From: Leclercia sp. AS011
Lineage (GTDB): Bacteria; Pseudomonadota; Gammaproteobacteria; Enterobacterales; Enterobacteriaceae
Assembly (NCBI RefSeq): GCF_037152535.1
Contig: NZ_JBBCMA010000005.1
Location: forward strand, 186,001 to 250,000
DNA: 64,000 nucleotides
Reading direction: 5' to 3'
The notes beneath the pieces were generated by a model, which saw only the letters and a list, made by a program, of their open reading frames with translations, was not told where the DNA came from and searched no databases. A program made the position numbers and the translations under genes. Shown here piece after piece: positions 41,743-51,238 of this stretch. The stretch's first letter is position 1. Each line of letters starts with the position of its first letter.

Positions 41743-41806
41743 GCGCCGGGTGGCATTTCGTTTGCACGTATCTGTAGGCCCGTGCAAGCGAAGCGCCGCC
41801 GGGCAA
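41743..41806. repeat. Paired REP-like elements (BIME) between xylB and wecH
   Basis: Two inverted REP units (GCCGGGTGGC.. and ..GCGCCGCCGGGC) flank GTAGGCCCG, sitting between the convergent ends of xylB and wecH. This is the usual REP position. Confidence 0.8.
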
Positions 41807-41817
41807 ACAAGCCGCAC

Positions 41818-42813
41818 TTAACTGACAAACCTGCGCGTATCAATCCGCTGTAACAGCATCGACAGCAGCAGACTGACCACCAGCGTGGCCGAGAAGATCC
41901 AGACGATATCCAGCAGCGGCCAGCTTTTTAACTCCACACCACGCGTGCGCAGGGCGTGGATCACCAGCGCGTGAAAACCGTAGATCCCCAACGAGTTACG
42001 TGAAATTAACCCCAGCAGCGGCAGGGGGCGTGCATTCAGCGTGTTTTTCACCAGGGTAAATAATGAAACCGCGCAGATAAACACCATCGGACCGCAGTAG
42101 AGATACCAGGTATCGGCGAAGGTGCCGCGCCACTGCAGCTCATGCAATGTACCGCGGGAGATAATCGCAACCGCAGCAATAAACAGTGCGGCGCAAATAC
42201 CATTCATCCAGCGTTTGCGGGTATCTATCATCCCCAGGGCGCGTCCCAGCATGCCGTACAGCACGTAATAGAAGGTGTCGCCGTTGATATAGAGGTTGAT
42301 CGGTAGCCATTCAAATCCGCCCATTTTTTGCGAGACGGTGTTGGGGTTGGCCACAATGCCAATCACGATCATCAGCGCCAGCAGCATTTTGCCGTTGGCG
42401 CTTTTCACCTGCAGTAGCGGCGAGAGCAGGTAAATGACGATAATGGCGAAGAAAAACCACAGGTGATAGAACACCGGCTTTTGCAGCAGGTATCTCAGGG
42501 ACAGCTCGCTGTTGATCGAGGTAAACAGCACGATGTAGAGGAACGCCACGGTGCTGTAAAACAGCAGGCACAGCCCGATGCGTAAAAAGTGGCGCGGCTG
42601 CGCGCTGCGCTCGCCAAAAAAGAGATAGCCGGAGATCATGAAAAACAGCGGCACGCTCACGCGCGAGGCGGAGTTGAGAACGTTGGCGATATCCCAGTTA
42701 ACGAGGCTGACGCTTGCGGCGTTGGTGATATACCAGGTCGTGGTATGGATCATTACCACCATTAAACAGGCAATTCCCCGCAAATTATCAATCCAGTTTA
42801 TTTTTTCCTGCAT
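41818..42813 (-). CDS. wecH: O-acetyltransferase WecH
   Basis: An acyltransferase-3 family membrane protein of 331 residues with about ten membrane segments. It begins [20 protein letters not shown], carrying the conserved Arg and His. WecH O-acetylates GlcNAc residues of enterobacterial common antigen in E. coli. The yiaA-yiaB pair found next to it in K-12 is missing here. Confidence 0.93.
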   Translation of the reverse strand: MQEKINWIDNLRGIACLMVVMIHTTTWYITNAASVSLVNWDIANVLNSASRVSVPLFFMISGYLFFGERSAQPRHFLRIGLCLLFYSTVAFLYIVLFTSINSELSLRYLLQKPVFYHLWFFFAIIVIYLLSPLLQVKSANGKMLLALMIVIGIVANPNTVSQKMGGFEWLPINLYINGDTFYYVLYGMLGRALGMIDTRKRWMNGICAALFIAAVAIISRGTLHELQWRGTFADTWYLYCGPMVFICAVSLFTLVKNTLNARPLPLLGLISRNSLGIYGFHALVIHALRTRGVELKSWPLLDIVWIFSATLVVSLLLSMLLQRIDTRRFVS

Positions 42814-42997
42814 CCATCCCTCTGTTTACGCATTAAAAAAGAGTCTGACTGTGGTATAGCTGCAGACGCTCCGTAGAAAATTCTGAGTTTGCATCGTCCT
42901 GCTTGTGTCGGGGCGGTGAGATTCGCAGAATGCCGGGCCATAATCTATAAAGTTTAGAGTTTAAAAATAACAGCCACAGCACAGGGCGGTAATAAAA

Positions 42998-43300
42998 ATG
43001 ATGATGCGTGCAATGTGGATCCTGATACCCGCGTTACTGGCCGGCTGCGCGGCTCAGGAGTCGACTCCGGTGCAAAAAGGGCAAACCAGGAAAGTGAGTC
43101 CGGTGCGGTCGCTGGACATGGAACAGCTGTGTAAGGATCGGGCGGCCCAGCGCTACAATACCGGTGCGCAGAAAATCGACGTCACCGCCTTCGAACAGTT
43201 CCAGGGTAGCTATGAAATGCAGGGCTTCACTGCCCGCAACGAGAGTTTCATCTGTTCTTTTGACGCAGAAGGCCATTTTTTACATCTTTCGATGCGTTAA
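42998..43300 (+). CDS. ysaB: Small lipoprotein YsaB
   Basis: A 100-residue lipoprotein: signal peptide with lipobox LLAGC near residue 17, then a conserved soluble part (AQRYNTGAQKIDVTAFEQF) ending FLHLSMR, as in E. coli YsaB. Function unknown. Lies upstream of glyQ on the same strand. Confidence 0.9.
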   Translation: MMMRAMWILIPALLAGCAAQESTPVQKGQTRKVSPVRSLDMEQLCKDRAAQRYNTGAQKIDVTAFEQFQGSYEMQGFTARNESFICSFDAEGHFLHLSMR

Positions 43301-43459
43301 GGCCGTCGCGTAATCAGCTGACTGCGCCGCGAGGGCGTTGTCAGCTATGCTTATTTCCCAATTTTCCCTAAACAACCCCGTTTCGTACTGTATATCTTGC
43401 ATCCGACGGGTATACTGATCCCTTCCATTCAAAACCACACGTATCCAGCACGAAATACT

Positions 43460-44371
43460 ATGCAAAAGTTTGATACTAAGACCTTCCAGGGCCTGATCCT
43501 GACCTTACAGGATTACTGGGCTCGTCAGGGCTGCACCATTGTTCAACCACTGGACATGGAAGTCGGCGCCGGCACCTCCCACCCGATGACCAGCCTGCGC
43601 GCGCTGGGGCCAGAGCCAATGGCGACCGCCTATGTGCAGCCTTCCCGTCGTCCAACCGATGGTCGTTACGGTGAAAACCCGAACCGCTTACAGCACTACT
43701 ATCAGTTCCAGGTGGTCATTAAGCCTTCTCCGGACAACATTCAGGAGCTGTACCTCGGGTCACTGAAAGAGCTGGGTATGGATCCGACCATTCACGACAT
43801 TCGCTTCGTGGAAGATAACTGGGAAAACCCGACGCTGGGTGCCTGGGGTCTGGGTTGGGAAGTGTGGCTGAACGGCATGGAAGTGACGCAGTTCACCTAC
43901 TTCCAGCAGGTTGGCGGTCTGGAGTGTAAGCCGATCACCGGTGAAATCACCTACGGTCTGGAACGTCTGGCCATGTACATTCAGGGCGTAGACAGCGTTT
44001 ACGACCTGGTCTGGAGCGACGGCCCGCTGGGTAAAACCACCTACGGCGACGTGTTCCATCAGAACGAAGTGGAGCAATCCACCTATAACTTCGAATATGC
44101 CGACGTGGACTTCCTGTTCACCTGCTTCGAGCAGTACGAGAAAGAAGCGCAGCAGCTGCTGGCGCTGGAGACTCCGCTGCCGCTGCCTGCCTACGAGCGT
44201 ATTCTGAAGGCCGCCCACAGCTTCAACCTGCTGGACGCCCGTAAAGCCATCTCCGTAACTGAACGTCAGCGCTACATTCTGCGTATTCGTACCCTGACCA
44301 AAGCCGTTGCAGAAGCTTACTACGCGTCCCGTGAAGCCCTTGGCTTCCCGATGTGCAACCGAAACAAATAA
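43460..44371 (+). CDS. glyQ: Glycine-tRNA ligase alpha subunit
   Basis: Catalytic subunit of the bacterial alpha2beta2 glycyl-tRNA synthetase (class II). 303 residues from ATG 43460 ([20 protein letters not shown]); an upstream in-frame ATG at 43397 would prefix non-conserved residues. Class II motifs lie in the [19 protein letters not shown] region. It is nine bases upstream of glyS. Confidence 0.97.
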   Translation: MQKFDTKTFQGLILTLQDYWARQGCTIVQPLDMEVGAGTSHPMTSLRALGPEPMATAYVQPSRRPTDGRYGENPNRLQHYYQFQVVIKPSPDNIQELYLGSLKELGMDPTIHDIRFVEDNWENPTLGAWGLGWEVWLNGMEVTQFTYFQQVGGLECKPITGEITYGLERLAMYIQGVDSVYDLVWSDGPLGKTTYGDVFHQNEVEQSTYNFEYADVDFLFTCFEQYEKEAQQLLALETPLPLPAYERILKAAHSFNLLDARKAISVTERQRYILRIRTLTKAVAEAYYASREALGFPMCNRNK

Positions 44372-44380
44372 GAGGCGGCC

Positions 44381-46450
44381 ATGTCTGAGAAAACTTTCCT
44401 GGTGGAAATCGGCACCGAAGAGCTGCCACCAAAAGCATTGCGCAGCCTGGCAGAGTCCTTTGCTGCGAACGTGACTGCCGAGCTGGATAACGCTGGCCTC
44501 GCACACGGTAAAATTGAGTGGTTTGCTGCTCCGCGTCGTCTGGCGCTGAAAGTGGCAAGCCTGGCGGCTTCCCAGCCCGATCGCGAAGTTGAAAAGCGCG
44601 GCCCGGCGATTGCTCAGGCGTTCGACGCTGAAGGCAAACCGAGCAAAGCGGCAGAAGGCTGGGCGCGCGGTTGCGGCATCACCGTAGACCAGGCCGAGCG
44701 TCTGACCACTGATAAAGGCGAATGGCTGCTCTATCGCGCCCATGTGAAGGGCGAGAGCGCAGAAGCGCTGCTGCCGAACATGATCGCCACCTCGCTGGCG
44801 AAGCTGCCTATTCCTAAGCTGATGCGCTGGGGCGCAAGCGACGTGCACTTTGTGCGTCCGGTTCACACCGTGACCCTGCTGCTGGGCGACACCGTGATCC
44901 CTGCTACCATTCTGGGCGTCGCATCCGATCGCGTGATCCGCGGCCACCGCTTTATGGGCGAGCCGGAGTTCACCATCGACAATGCCGACCAGTACCCGCA
45001 GATCCTGTTGGAGCGCGGTAAAGTCATTGCCGACTACGAACAGCGTAAAGCCAAAATCAAAGCGGACGCGGAAGAAGCGGCACGCCAGATTGGCGGTAAC
45101 GCTGACCTGAGCGAAAGCCTGCTGGAAGAAGTGACCTCTCTGGTGGAATGGCCAGTTGTGCTGACCGCGAAGTTCGAAGAGAAATTCCTCGCCGTTCCGG
45201 CTGAAGCGCTGGTCTACACCATGAAGGGTGACCAGAAGTACTTCCCGGTCTACGCCAACGACGGCAAGCTGCTGCCAAACTTCATCTTCGTGGCGAACAT
45301 CGAATCGAAAGATCCGATCCAGATTATCTCCGGTAACGAGAAAGTGGTGCGCCCACGTCTGGCGGATGCGGAGTTCTTCTTCAATACCGACCGTAAAAAG
45401 CGTCTGGAAGATAACCTGCCGCGCCTGCAGACCGTGCTGTTCCAGCAGCAGCTGGGTACGCTGCGCGACAAAACCGACCGCATTGCGGAGCTGTCCGGCT
45501 GGATCGCTCGCGAAATCGGTGCAGACGTCAACCACGCGACGCGTGCTGGCCTGCTTTCCAAGTGCGACCTGATGACCAACATGGTGTTCGAATTTACCGA
45601 CACCCAGGGCGTGATGGGCATGCACTACGCGCGTCACGATGGCGAAGCGGAAGACGTGGCTGTCGCGCTGAACGAACAGTATCAGCCGCGCTTTGCCGGT
45701 GACGATCTGCCGTCCAACCCGGTGGCCTGTGCCGTCGCGATTGCCGACAAGATGGACACCCTGGCGGGTATCTTCGGTATCGGTCAGCATCCAAAAGGCG
45801 ACAAAGACCCGTTTGCGCTGCGTCGCGCTGCGCTGGGCGTGCTGCGTATCATCGTTGAGAAGAACCTGAACCTCGATCTGCAGACCCTGACCGAAGAAGC
45901 GGTGCGTCTGTACGGTGACAAGCTGACCAACGCCAACGTGGTGGATGATGTGATCGACTTTATGCTGGGCCGTTTCCGCGCCTGGTATCAGGACGAAGGT
46001 TACACCGTCGACACCATTCAGGCGGTGCTGGCGCGTCGTCCGACCCGTCCGGCCGATTTCGATGCGCGTATGAAGGCGGTGTCCCACTTCCGTACCCTGG
46101 AAGCGGCATCTGCCCTGGCTGCGGCCAACAAGCGTGTATCCAACATCCTGGCGAAATCCGACGAGACGCTGAACGAGCGTGTGAACGCTGCGACCCTGAA
46201 AGAGCCGGAAGAGATCGCCCTGGCGATGCAGGTTGTGGTGCTGCGCGACAAGCTGGAGCCGGTCTTCGCCGAAGGTCGCTATCAGGAAGCGCTGGTGGAA
46301 CTGGCCGAGCTGCGCGACGTGATCGACGCCTTCTTCGAGAAAGTGATGGTGAACGTGGAAGATAAAGATCTGCGTATCAACCGTCTCTCGATGCTCGAAA
46401 AACTGCGTGAGCTGTTCCTGCGCGTGGCGGATATCTCTCTGCTGCAGTAA
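44381..46450 (+). CDS. glyS: Glycine-tRNA ligase beta subunit
   Basis: The beta subunit, 689 residues, binds tRNA-Gly and is required for aminoacylation. It begins [20 protein letters not shown]; the C-terminal part holds the anticodon-binding DALR-like domain (DALVELAEL region). A long reverse-strand reading frame covers it but is only a shadow. Confidence 0.97.
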   Translation: MSEKTFLVEIGTEELPPKALRSLAESFAANVTAELDNAGLAHGKIEWFAAPRRLALKVASLAASQPDREVEKRGPAIAQAFDAEGKPSKAAEGWARGCGITVDQAERLTTDKGEWLLYRAHVKGESAEALLPNMIATSLAKLPIPKLMRWGASDVHFVRPVHTVTLLLGDTVIPATILGVASDRVIRGHRFMGEPEFTIDNADQYPQILLERGKVIADYEQRKAKIKADAEEAARQIGGNADLSESLLEEVTSLVEWPVVLTAKFEEKFLAVPAEALVYTMKGDQKYFPVYANDGKLLPNFIFVANIESKDPIQIISGNEKVVRPRLADAEFFFNTDRKKRLEDNLPRLQTVLFQQQLGTLRDKTDRIAELSGWIAREIGADVNHATRAGLLSKCDLMTNMVFEFTDTQGVMGMHYARHDGEAEDVAVALNEQYQPRFAGDDLPSNPVACAVAIADKMDTLAGIFGIGQHPKGDKDPFALRRAALGVLRIIVEKNLNLDLQTLTEEAVRLYGDKLTNANVVDDVIDFMLGRFRAWYQDEGYTVDTIQAVLARRPTRPADFDARMKAVSHFRTLEAASALAAANKRVSNILAKSDETLNERVNAATLKEPEEIALAMQVVVLRDKLEPVFAEGRYQEALVELAELRDVIDAFFEKVMVNVEDKDLRINRLSMLEKLRELFLRVADISLLQ

Positions 46451-46460
46451 CCGTGCTTCT

Positions 46461-46491
46461 GCCCGGCGGCGCTACGCTTGCACGGGCCTAC
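46461..46491. repeat. REP-like palindrome after glyS
   Basis: GCCCGGCGGCGCTACGC against GCACGGGCCTAC, directly before the glyS terminator. Confidence 0.7.
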
Positions 46492-46499
46492 AGGTACTT

Positions 46500-46524
46500 A
46501 AAACCCGCTTCGGCGGGTTTTTTT
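46500..46524 (+). terminator. Intrinsic terminator of glyQS
   Basis: AAACCCGC / GCGGGTTT stem with TTCG loop, followed by a run of T. Confidence 0.92.
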
Positions 46525-46549
46525 ATGCCGCATCGTTGAAAATTTAACC

Positions 46550-46657
46550 TTGAAATAGCCAACACATTACCGCTATCCTTATCCGCGTTAACTTTCTCCC
46601 TCTGGAGCGCCCCCCAAAAATGAACAAACACGACTGATGAATTTCGATCCTTGCTAA
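46550..46657 (+). promoter_or_regulatory. Candidate promoter and two overlapping mini reading frames ahead of the ABC-F gene
   Basis: TTGAAA (46550-46555) and TATCCT (46574-46579) with an 18-base spacer form a plausible sigma-70 promoter. Downstream, ATG at 46620 encodes MNKHD and its stop overlaps a second ATG (46637) encoding MNFDPC, in TGATG coupling. Several antibiotic-responsive ABC-F genes use leader peptides, so attenuation is possible, but nothing here proves translation. Confidence 0.35.
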
Positions 46658-46705
46658 ACGCCACCGCGTCGGCAGGGGATGTTTTGATTTCATTCAGGAG
46701 TGCTT

Positions 46706-48325
46706 ATGGCTCATTTTGCGCAATCCCCTTCTTTTATTTTGCATCAGGTCACCTGTCAGTTTGCGACGGGCGATACCCTTTTTGGTCCGCTGAATTTTTC
46801 ACTGGAACCCTCGCTCTGCGCGCTGGTTGGCCGTAACGGCAGCGGCAAAACCCGCCTGATGCGCCTGCTGGCCGGGCTGGACACGCCTGCCAGCGGCCAT
46901 ATCGAACGTTTCGGCACGCACAGTTACGTTGCGCAACAGCGCGATATCTCCCCGCATACCACGCTGGCCGGGCTGCTTGGCTATGAGGCGCTCTTCGCGG
47001 CGCGGGCGCGGATCGACAGGGGGGATTACCAGCCGGAAGACCTTGAGCGCCTCGAGGGGTTCTGGGATATCACGGAACGGCTGAGCGAGGCGTTCAGGGA
47101 CGCGCAGCTACCGGCCTTTGCGCCTGACAGGCCTGCGGTTGAACTGAGCGGCGGCGAGCGGGTTCGCGCCCTGTTGTGCGGCGCGTTTACGGCAAATGCG
47201 GACTACCTGCTGCTGGATGAGCCCACCAACCACCTCGACCGACAGGGAAGGGCGTGGTTTTACGCCCGGCTGGCCCGGCATACCGGCGGTGTGCTGGTTG
47301 CGTCCCACGATCGTGAGCTGCTGGCCCAGGTGCCGCGCATACTGGAGCTCAGCGCGTCCGGTTTGCACAGCTACGGCGGAAATTACGCTGATTATCAGCG
47401 TCAGCGGGATGCGGAACAGCAGGCCGCCCGTGCGGCGCTGGAGCATGCGGCTAACGAGCGCAAACGCACGCGCGCACGTCAGCAAAAAGAGCACGACGAC
47501 AGTCTGCGCCGCTCGGCTAAAACCCTGCGCACGGTAGATACCCTTAACATCGCCTCGTTTGAGCGCGTGAAATATAAAGGGGCGGCAAAGGAGCGGCCGG
47601 GCTCGTGGCGCAAACAGCATCATGAGCAACAGGATGCGTTGAACGCGGCGGTTAACCAGGCGCGGGAGCGGGTCGAGGAGGACAATCCGGTGATGTTTAC
47701 CCTGCCGGGCAGCCAGATTGCAGAGGGCAAGCAGGTGCTGGAGCTGGACGCGCTGGTGTTGCCCTATGTCACGATGCGGCCGCTCACCTGGCGCATGGAC
47801 GGGCCGATGCGGGTAGCCCTGCGGGGGCCGAACGGCTGCGGGAAATCCACCTTGCTGAAAGCGATCCTCGGTGACTGCGCGCCCGTCGCCGGATCCTGCC
47901 GCGTGTCGGTCAACACGGCGTACCTCGACCAGCATCTGTCGCAGCTGGATCTGACCCAGTCGGTGGTCAGCCATCTCAATCTGCACAACACGCCGCTGGA
48001 GGAGGGGGTGCTGCGCAGCCGTCTGGCGCAGCTGCAGCTGGGTGCCGATAAAGTGACGCTGCCGTTGGCCGAACTGAGCGGCGGCGAACGGTTAAAAGCG
48101 GCGCTGGCCTGCGTGCTGTGGCGGGAAGAGGCGACGCAGCTGTTGCTGCTTGATGAACCGACCAATCATCTGGACCTGGCTTCAACCCAGGCCATTGAGG
48201 CGGCGCTGGCAGGCTTTACCGGCGCGCTGCTGGTGGTGTCGCATGACCAGCATTTTCTGGAGGGGCTAAACCTGACGCATGACCTGGTATGGCTTGACGG
48301 GGAGTGGCGCGGTGAACGGCGGTGA
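46706..48325 (+). CDS. ABC-F family ribosome-associated ATPase, not present at this site in E. coli K-12
   Basis: The 539 residues hold two soluble ABC domains and no membrane segments. Walker A motifs are GRNGSGKT (42-49) and GPNGCGKST (374-382); signatures LSGGE are at 148 and 458; Walker B YLLLDEPTNHLD and LLLLDEPTNHLD. A basic linker (about 235-330, rich in Arg/Lys) occupies the place where ABC-F proteins contact P-site tRNA. The ATG at 46706 has AGGAG five bases upstream. ABC-F proteins act as translation factors or as ribosome-protection proteins; which applies is unknown. It is distinct from my recollection of EttA, Uup, YbiT and YheS. Confidence 0.85.
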   Translation: MAHFAQSPSFILHQVTCQFATGDTLFGPLNFSLEPSLCALVGRNGSGKTRLMRLLAGLDTPASGHIERFGTHSYVAQQRDISPHTTLAGLLGYEALFAARARIDRGDYQPEDLERLEGFWDITERLSEAFRDAQLPAFAPDRPAVELSGGERVRALLCGAFTANADYLLLDEPTNHLDRQGRAWFYARLARHTGGVLVASHDRELLAQVPRILELSASGLHSYGGNYADYQRQRDAEQQAARAALEHAANERKRTRARQQKEHDDSLRRSAKTLRTVDTLNIASFERVKYKGAAKERPGSWRKQHHEQQDALNAAVNQARERVEEDNPVMFTLPGSQIAEGKQVLELDALVLPYVTMRPLTWRMDGPMRVALRGPNGCGKSTLLKAILGDCAPVAGSCRVSVNTAYLDQHLSQLDLTQSVVSHLNLHNTPLEEGVLRSRLAQLQLGADKVTLPLAELSGGERLKAALACVLWREEATQLLLLDEPTNHLDLASTQAIEAALAGFTGALLVVSHDQHFLEGLNLTHDLVWLDGEWRGERR

Positions 48326-48336
48326 TAGAAACATAA

Positions 48337-48356
48337 ACCCCCGCAAATGCGGGGGT
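48337..48356. terminator. Hairpin between ABC-F gene and yiaG
   Basis: ACCCCCGC AAAT GCGGGGGT, a perfect stem between convergent genes. On the minus strand it is followed by TTATGTTT, so it suits yiaG somewhat better than the plus-strand gene. Confidence 0.75.
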
Positions 48357-48366
48357 GAAAACAATA

Positions 48367-48657
48367 CTATTCAGTCAACTGCTTGCGGAGTGCCGGGTTA
48401 GCCTGAATCAGGCTCATCAGCTTCAGCTCGGTCATGGAGGGCTTCACTCTTTTTGATTCCCACTCCTGAACCATTGCCACGCTGACACCCATTGCTCGGG
48501 CGAAATCATCGGTTTTCATCCCTGTCCCTTTGCGTAAGCGCTCAAATTCCGTAAAGGGGTTAGACTTTTGCGAACGGGTCACCGTCTGCGGTACATCTTT
48601 AAAAACAATCTGTTCCAGACTGCTTAGCAGATCGAACATAGGATCTTTTAATTCCAT
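48367..48657 (-). CDS. yiaG: HTH-type transcriptional regulator YiaG
   Basis: The 96-residue protein has a variable N-terminal third and a C-terminal Xre/HigA-like helix-turn-helix (about 40-90: DDFARAMGVSVAMVQEWESKRVKPS). It matches E. coli YiaG in length and ends IQANPALRKQL. It resembles an antitoxin domain, but no toxin gene is adjacent. Targets unknown. It is divergent from yiaF. Confidence 0.9.
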   Translation of the reverse strand: MELKDPMFDLLSSLEQIVFKDVPQTVTRSQKSNPFTEFERLRKGTGMKTDDFARAMGVSVAMVQEWESKRVKPSMTELKLMSLIQANPALRKQLTE

Positions 48658-48988
48658 TGAGAACTCCTCTTAAATCACACTGCGGGATCGTGAACATAGA
48701 GAGCAATTTAAGAATAGTCGGTAAAACTGACAGGAGATCGTAACGTGCGTGATTAATTTCTGAAGATACGTTTCGCTCGCCTGTTTTTGGACTGATTACC
48801 TATGCTAATGACTTGATTATTCAGTAGTGCATTCGCATCAGGTATTTTTTTGTAAATGGTAAGATTTTATATGGCAATAGCCGTTTTACATGAAAAGAGT
48901 ATCTTGCGGGCCTGACCTGGACTATTCTTGGCAGCGTCGGGCACGCGTGTGCCGGTGTGCGCTTTTTTGGGTGAAAGGAGTAATAACA
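48658..48988. other. yiaG-yiaF intergenic region
   Basis: 331 bp, mostly AT-rich, with promoters for both divergent genes presumably inside. A short hairpin GGCAC-GCGT-GTGCC lies near 48939-48952, followed nine bases later by TTTTTT in the yiaF leader. No gene is convincing; a reading frame extending yiaF upstream to 48890 lacks conserved sequence. Confidence 0.5.
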
Positions 48989-49699
48989 ATGGCGACAGGA
49001 AAGCTCTGCTCTCGCTGGTTTGCGCCGCTTGCGGCGTTATTAATGGTAGTGAGCCTGAGTGGGTGTTTCGATAAGGAAGGCGATCAACGCAAAGCGTTTA
49101 TCGATTTCCTGCAAAATACAGCGATGCGCAGTGGTGAGCGTTTGCCAACGCTGACTGCGGATCAGAAAAAACAGTTTGGTCCCTTCGTTTCCGACTATGC
49201 CATTCTGTATGGCTATTCACAGCAGGTGAATCAGGCGATGGACGCGGGTCTGCGTCCGGTCGTGGACAGCGTAAATGCCATTCGCGTCCCGCAGGACTAT
49301 GTGACCCAGCGTGAGCCGCTGAGCCAGTCAAACGGTGCACTGGGTGTACTGGGCCAGCAGCTGCAGAACGCCAAAATGCAGGCTGATGGCGCGCGCTCTG
49401 CGTTGAAACAGGGTGAAGACCTGAAACCGGTGTTCGACAAAGTGTATGAAAAGGTAGTGACCAAACCTGCCGATGCGCTGCAGCCGCTCATTCCGGCCGC
49501 GCAGATCTTCACGCAGCAGCTGGTGCAGGTGGCGGACTTTATTTCGCAGCAGGGCACTCAGGTGAGCTTTGTCTCTAACGGCATCCAGTTCCCGACCTCG
49601 CAGCAGGCCAGCCAGTACAATACGCTGATTGGGCCGCTGGCAGCGCAGCACCAGGCGTTTAGCCAGGCCTGGGCCGCAGCAACGGCCGCAACGGAATAA
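48989..49699 (+). CDS. yiaF: DUF3053 lipoprotein YiaF
   Basis: The 236 residues start at ATG 48989 (MATGKLCSRWFAPLAALLMV), preceded by AAAGGAG. The lipobox LSGC places the lipidated Cys at 26. The mature domain (DUF3053) is helical with many Gln/Ala-rich segments. Asp does not follow Cys26 at +2 (Cys-Phe-Asp), so outer-membrane sorting is possible. Function unknown; conserved neighbour of yiaG. Confidence 0.92.
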   Translation: MATGKLCSRWFAPLAALLMVVSLSGCFDKEGDQRKAFIDFLQNTAMRSGERLPTLTADQKKQFGPFVSDYAILYGYSQQVNQAMDAGLRPVVDSVNAIRVPQDYVTQREPLSQSNGALGVLGQQLQNAKMQADGARSALKQGEDLKPVFDKVYEKVVTKPADALQPLIPAAQIFTQQLVQVADFISQQGTQVSFVSNGIQFPTSQQASQYNTLIGPLAAQHQAFSQAWAAATAATE

Positions 49700-49725
49700 C
49701 GTCAGACGGGCACGTTGACAGAATA

Positions 49726-49754
49726 AAAACCCCGCTGAAAAGCGGGGTTTTTTG
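49726..49754 (+). terminator. Intrinsic terminator of yiaF
   Basis: ACCCCGCT GAAA AGCGGGGT stem followed by TTTTTG. Confidence 0.92.
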
Positions 49755-49773
49755 TTCTGCCAGAAAATAAAGC

Positions 49774-49969
49774 TTGTCTTTGATCCCGTAACTATGTTTA
49801 ATAGTCCTCGTCGGTTTGTTACACAGACCTAAAGCAGTTTAGTTAAGCAGTCCAGATGCGTTATCCTTAGATACCCTTCGTAGTGACCCTTCCTTCATCG
49901 CTTAAAAATCTGTAACACATTCCATCATCGCGCCGGAAGGCAAAACAAATTTTTAAAAAGGTAATATCT
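49774..49969 (+). promoter_or_regulatory. cspA promoter and cold-shock 5' leader
   Basis: TTGTCT (49774-49779) and TTTAAT (49797-49802), spaced by 17 bases, place the start near 49811. The leader of about 159 nt begins CGGTTTGTTACACAGACC, aligned with the E. coli cspA cold box, and ends with AAGGTAATA before the ATG. In E. coli this leader is a thermosensor that refolds on cold shock to allow translation. Confidence 0.85.
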
Positions 49970-50182
49970 ATGTCTGGTAAAATGACTGGTCTGGTAAAAT
50001 GGTTCAACGCTGATAAAGGTTTCGGCTTCATCACTCCTGACGATGGCTCAAAAGACGTGTTCGTACACTTCTCTGCTATCCAGAACGATGGCTACAAATC
50101 TCTGGACGAAGGTCAGAAAGTTTCCTTCACCATCGAAAGCGGCGCTAAAGGCCCAGCAGCTGGTAACGTTGTAAGCCTGTAA
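49970..50182 (+). CDS. cspA: Major cold-shock protein CspA
   Basis: A 70-residue cold-shock-domain RNA chaperone. RNP1 KGFGFI and RNP2 VFVHF are intact. The sequence is nearly identical to E. coli CspA, including the tail AGNVVSL. Codon use is strongly biased, as in highly expressed genes. The long structured leader upstream separates it from constitutive paralogues. In K-12, as I recall, cspA lies on the other side of yiaG; here it sits between yiaF and ghrB. Confidence 0.95.
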   Translation: MSGKMTGLVKWFNADKGFGFITPDDGSKDVFVHFSAIQNDGYKSLDEGQKVSFTIESGAKGPAAGNVVSL

Positions 50183-50208
50183 GCTTCCAACTCAGCTCAA
50201 AGAATTTA

Positions 50209-50234
50209 AAAACCCGCCTCTGGCGGGTTTTTTT
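50209..50234 (+). terminator. Intrinsic terminator between cspA and ghrB
   Basis: AAACCCGCC TCT GGCGGGTTT with a T run; it can serve cspA (+) and, less well, ghrB (-). Confidence 0.9.
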
Positions 50235-50237
50235 CGT

Positions 50238-51212
50238 TTAAGGTCTGGCCTGCGGATTAACGCAATTTTTATCGACCTTACCCTGCAGGGCGTCGATCAG
50301 GTTGTCCACCGCACAGGCCGCCATGTTGTAGCGCGTCTCGTGCGTCGCAGAGCCAATGTGCGGCAGCGCGACCACGTTAGGCATCTTCAGCAACTCTGAG
50401 CTGGCCGGCAGCGGCTCCTGCTCGAACACGTCCAGCCCTGCGGCATGGATTTCCCCGTTTTTCAGCGCCGCAATCAGCGCCTGCTCATCCACCACCGGCC
50501 CACGGCCCGCATTAATAAAGATGGCCGACTTCTTCATCTTCTCGAACTGCGCTTTGCCCATCAGATGATGCGTCTCATCGGTCAGGGGCAGGATCAGGCA
50601 GACGAAGTCCGCTTCCTGCAACAGGGTGTCCAGGTCGCAGTGGCGGGCGTTGAAACGCTCTTCGGCTTCTTTATGCTGGCGGCGTGCGTTGTAGAGGATC
50701 GGCATGTTGAAGCCGAAGTGGGCGCGCTGCGCCAGGGCAAGACCAATGCGGCCCATCCCGACGATGCCCAGCGTTTTGCCGTGCACGTCGGTGCCGAACC
50801 AGTCCGGGCCGATACTTTTCGTCCATTCCCCGGCCTTAACACGCTCGGCCACTTCGACTACCCGACGCGCGCTGCTGAGCACCAGCGCCATCAGCGTATC
50901 GGCCACGGTTTCGGTCAGCACGGTGGGAGTGTGCATCAGCAGAACATTGCGGGCATTCAGCGCATCGACGTCGAAGTTGTCATAGCCCACCGAAATGGTG
51001 GAGGTTGCACGAAGCGCGGGCATTTTCTCCAGCAGCGCGGCATCCACTTTTTCACTGGAGCCGAGCAGCCCGACGGCACCGGCGAACGCGTCAGCGTGCT
51101 GCTGTACCGTCTCCGGACTCAGGTTGTTGACCCGGGTGACGGTGAAATGATCTTCAAGGCGCTGCTGTAACGCATCAGGCAGGGCTTTATACAAAATGAC
51201 GGACGGCTTCAT
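50238..51212 (-). CDS. ghrB: 2-ketoacid reductase GhrB, likely acting as 2-keto-6-phosphogluconate reductase
   Basis: A D-2-hydroxyacid dehydrogenase of 324 residues: substrate domain at both ends, Rossmann domain with [16 protein letters not shown] (about 149-164), [11 protein letters not shown] and the catalytic His in [13 protein letters not shown]. GhrB reduces glyoxylate, hydroxypyruvate and 2-keto-D-gluconate. Here it is the last gene of a kgu cluster, 26 bp after kguT, so it probably also fills the KguD role of reducing 2-keto-6-phosphogluconate to 6-phosphogluconate. Confidence 0.92.
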   Translation of the reverse strand: MKPSVILYKALPDALQQRLEDHFTVTRVNNLSPETVQQHADAFAGAVGLLGSSEKVDAALLEKMPALRATSTISVGYDNFDVDALNARNVLLMHTPTVLTETVADTLMALVLSSARRVVEVAERVKAGEWTKSIGPDWFGTDVHGKTLGIVGMGRIGLALAQRAHFGFNMPILYNARRQHKEAEERFNARHCDLDTLLQEADFVCLILPLTDETHHLMGKAQFEKMKKSAIFINAGRGPVVDEQALIAALKNGEIHAAGLDVFEQEPLPASSELLKMPNVVALPHIGSATHETRYNMAACAVDNLIDALQGKVDKNCVNPQARP

Positions 51213-51238
51213 GCTAATCTCCGTTGATTTTAAAAGGT

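Noticed and set aside
43760..46087. 775-codon reverse-strand reading frame opposite glyQ/glyS
   Set aside because: It is antisense to two conserved, strongly expressed synthetase genes in a frame that stays open because of high GC and biased codon use. There is no ribosome binding site, domain or conserved neighbour.
46706..48325. ABC-F gene as a membrane ABC exporter ATPase
   Set aside because: Two ABC domains joined by a charged linker with no membrane domain and no permease neighbour fit ABC-F, not a transporter.
48367..48657. Toxin-antitoxin locus at yiaG
   Set aside because: No small toxin-like gene lies on either side; yiaG matches a known solitary regulator.
48939..48970. Terminator or attenuator in the yiaF leader
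   Set aside because: The GGCAC/GTGCC hairpin is weak and nine bases separate it from the T run, so termination is doubtful.
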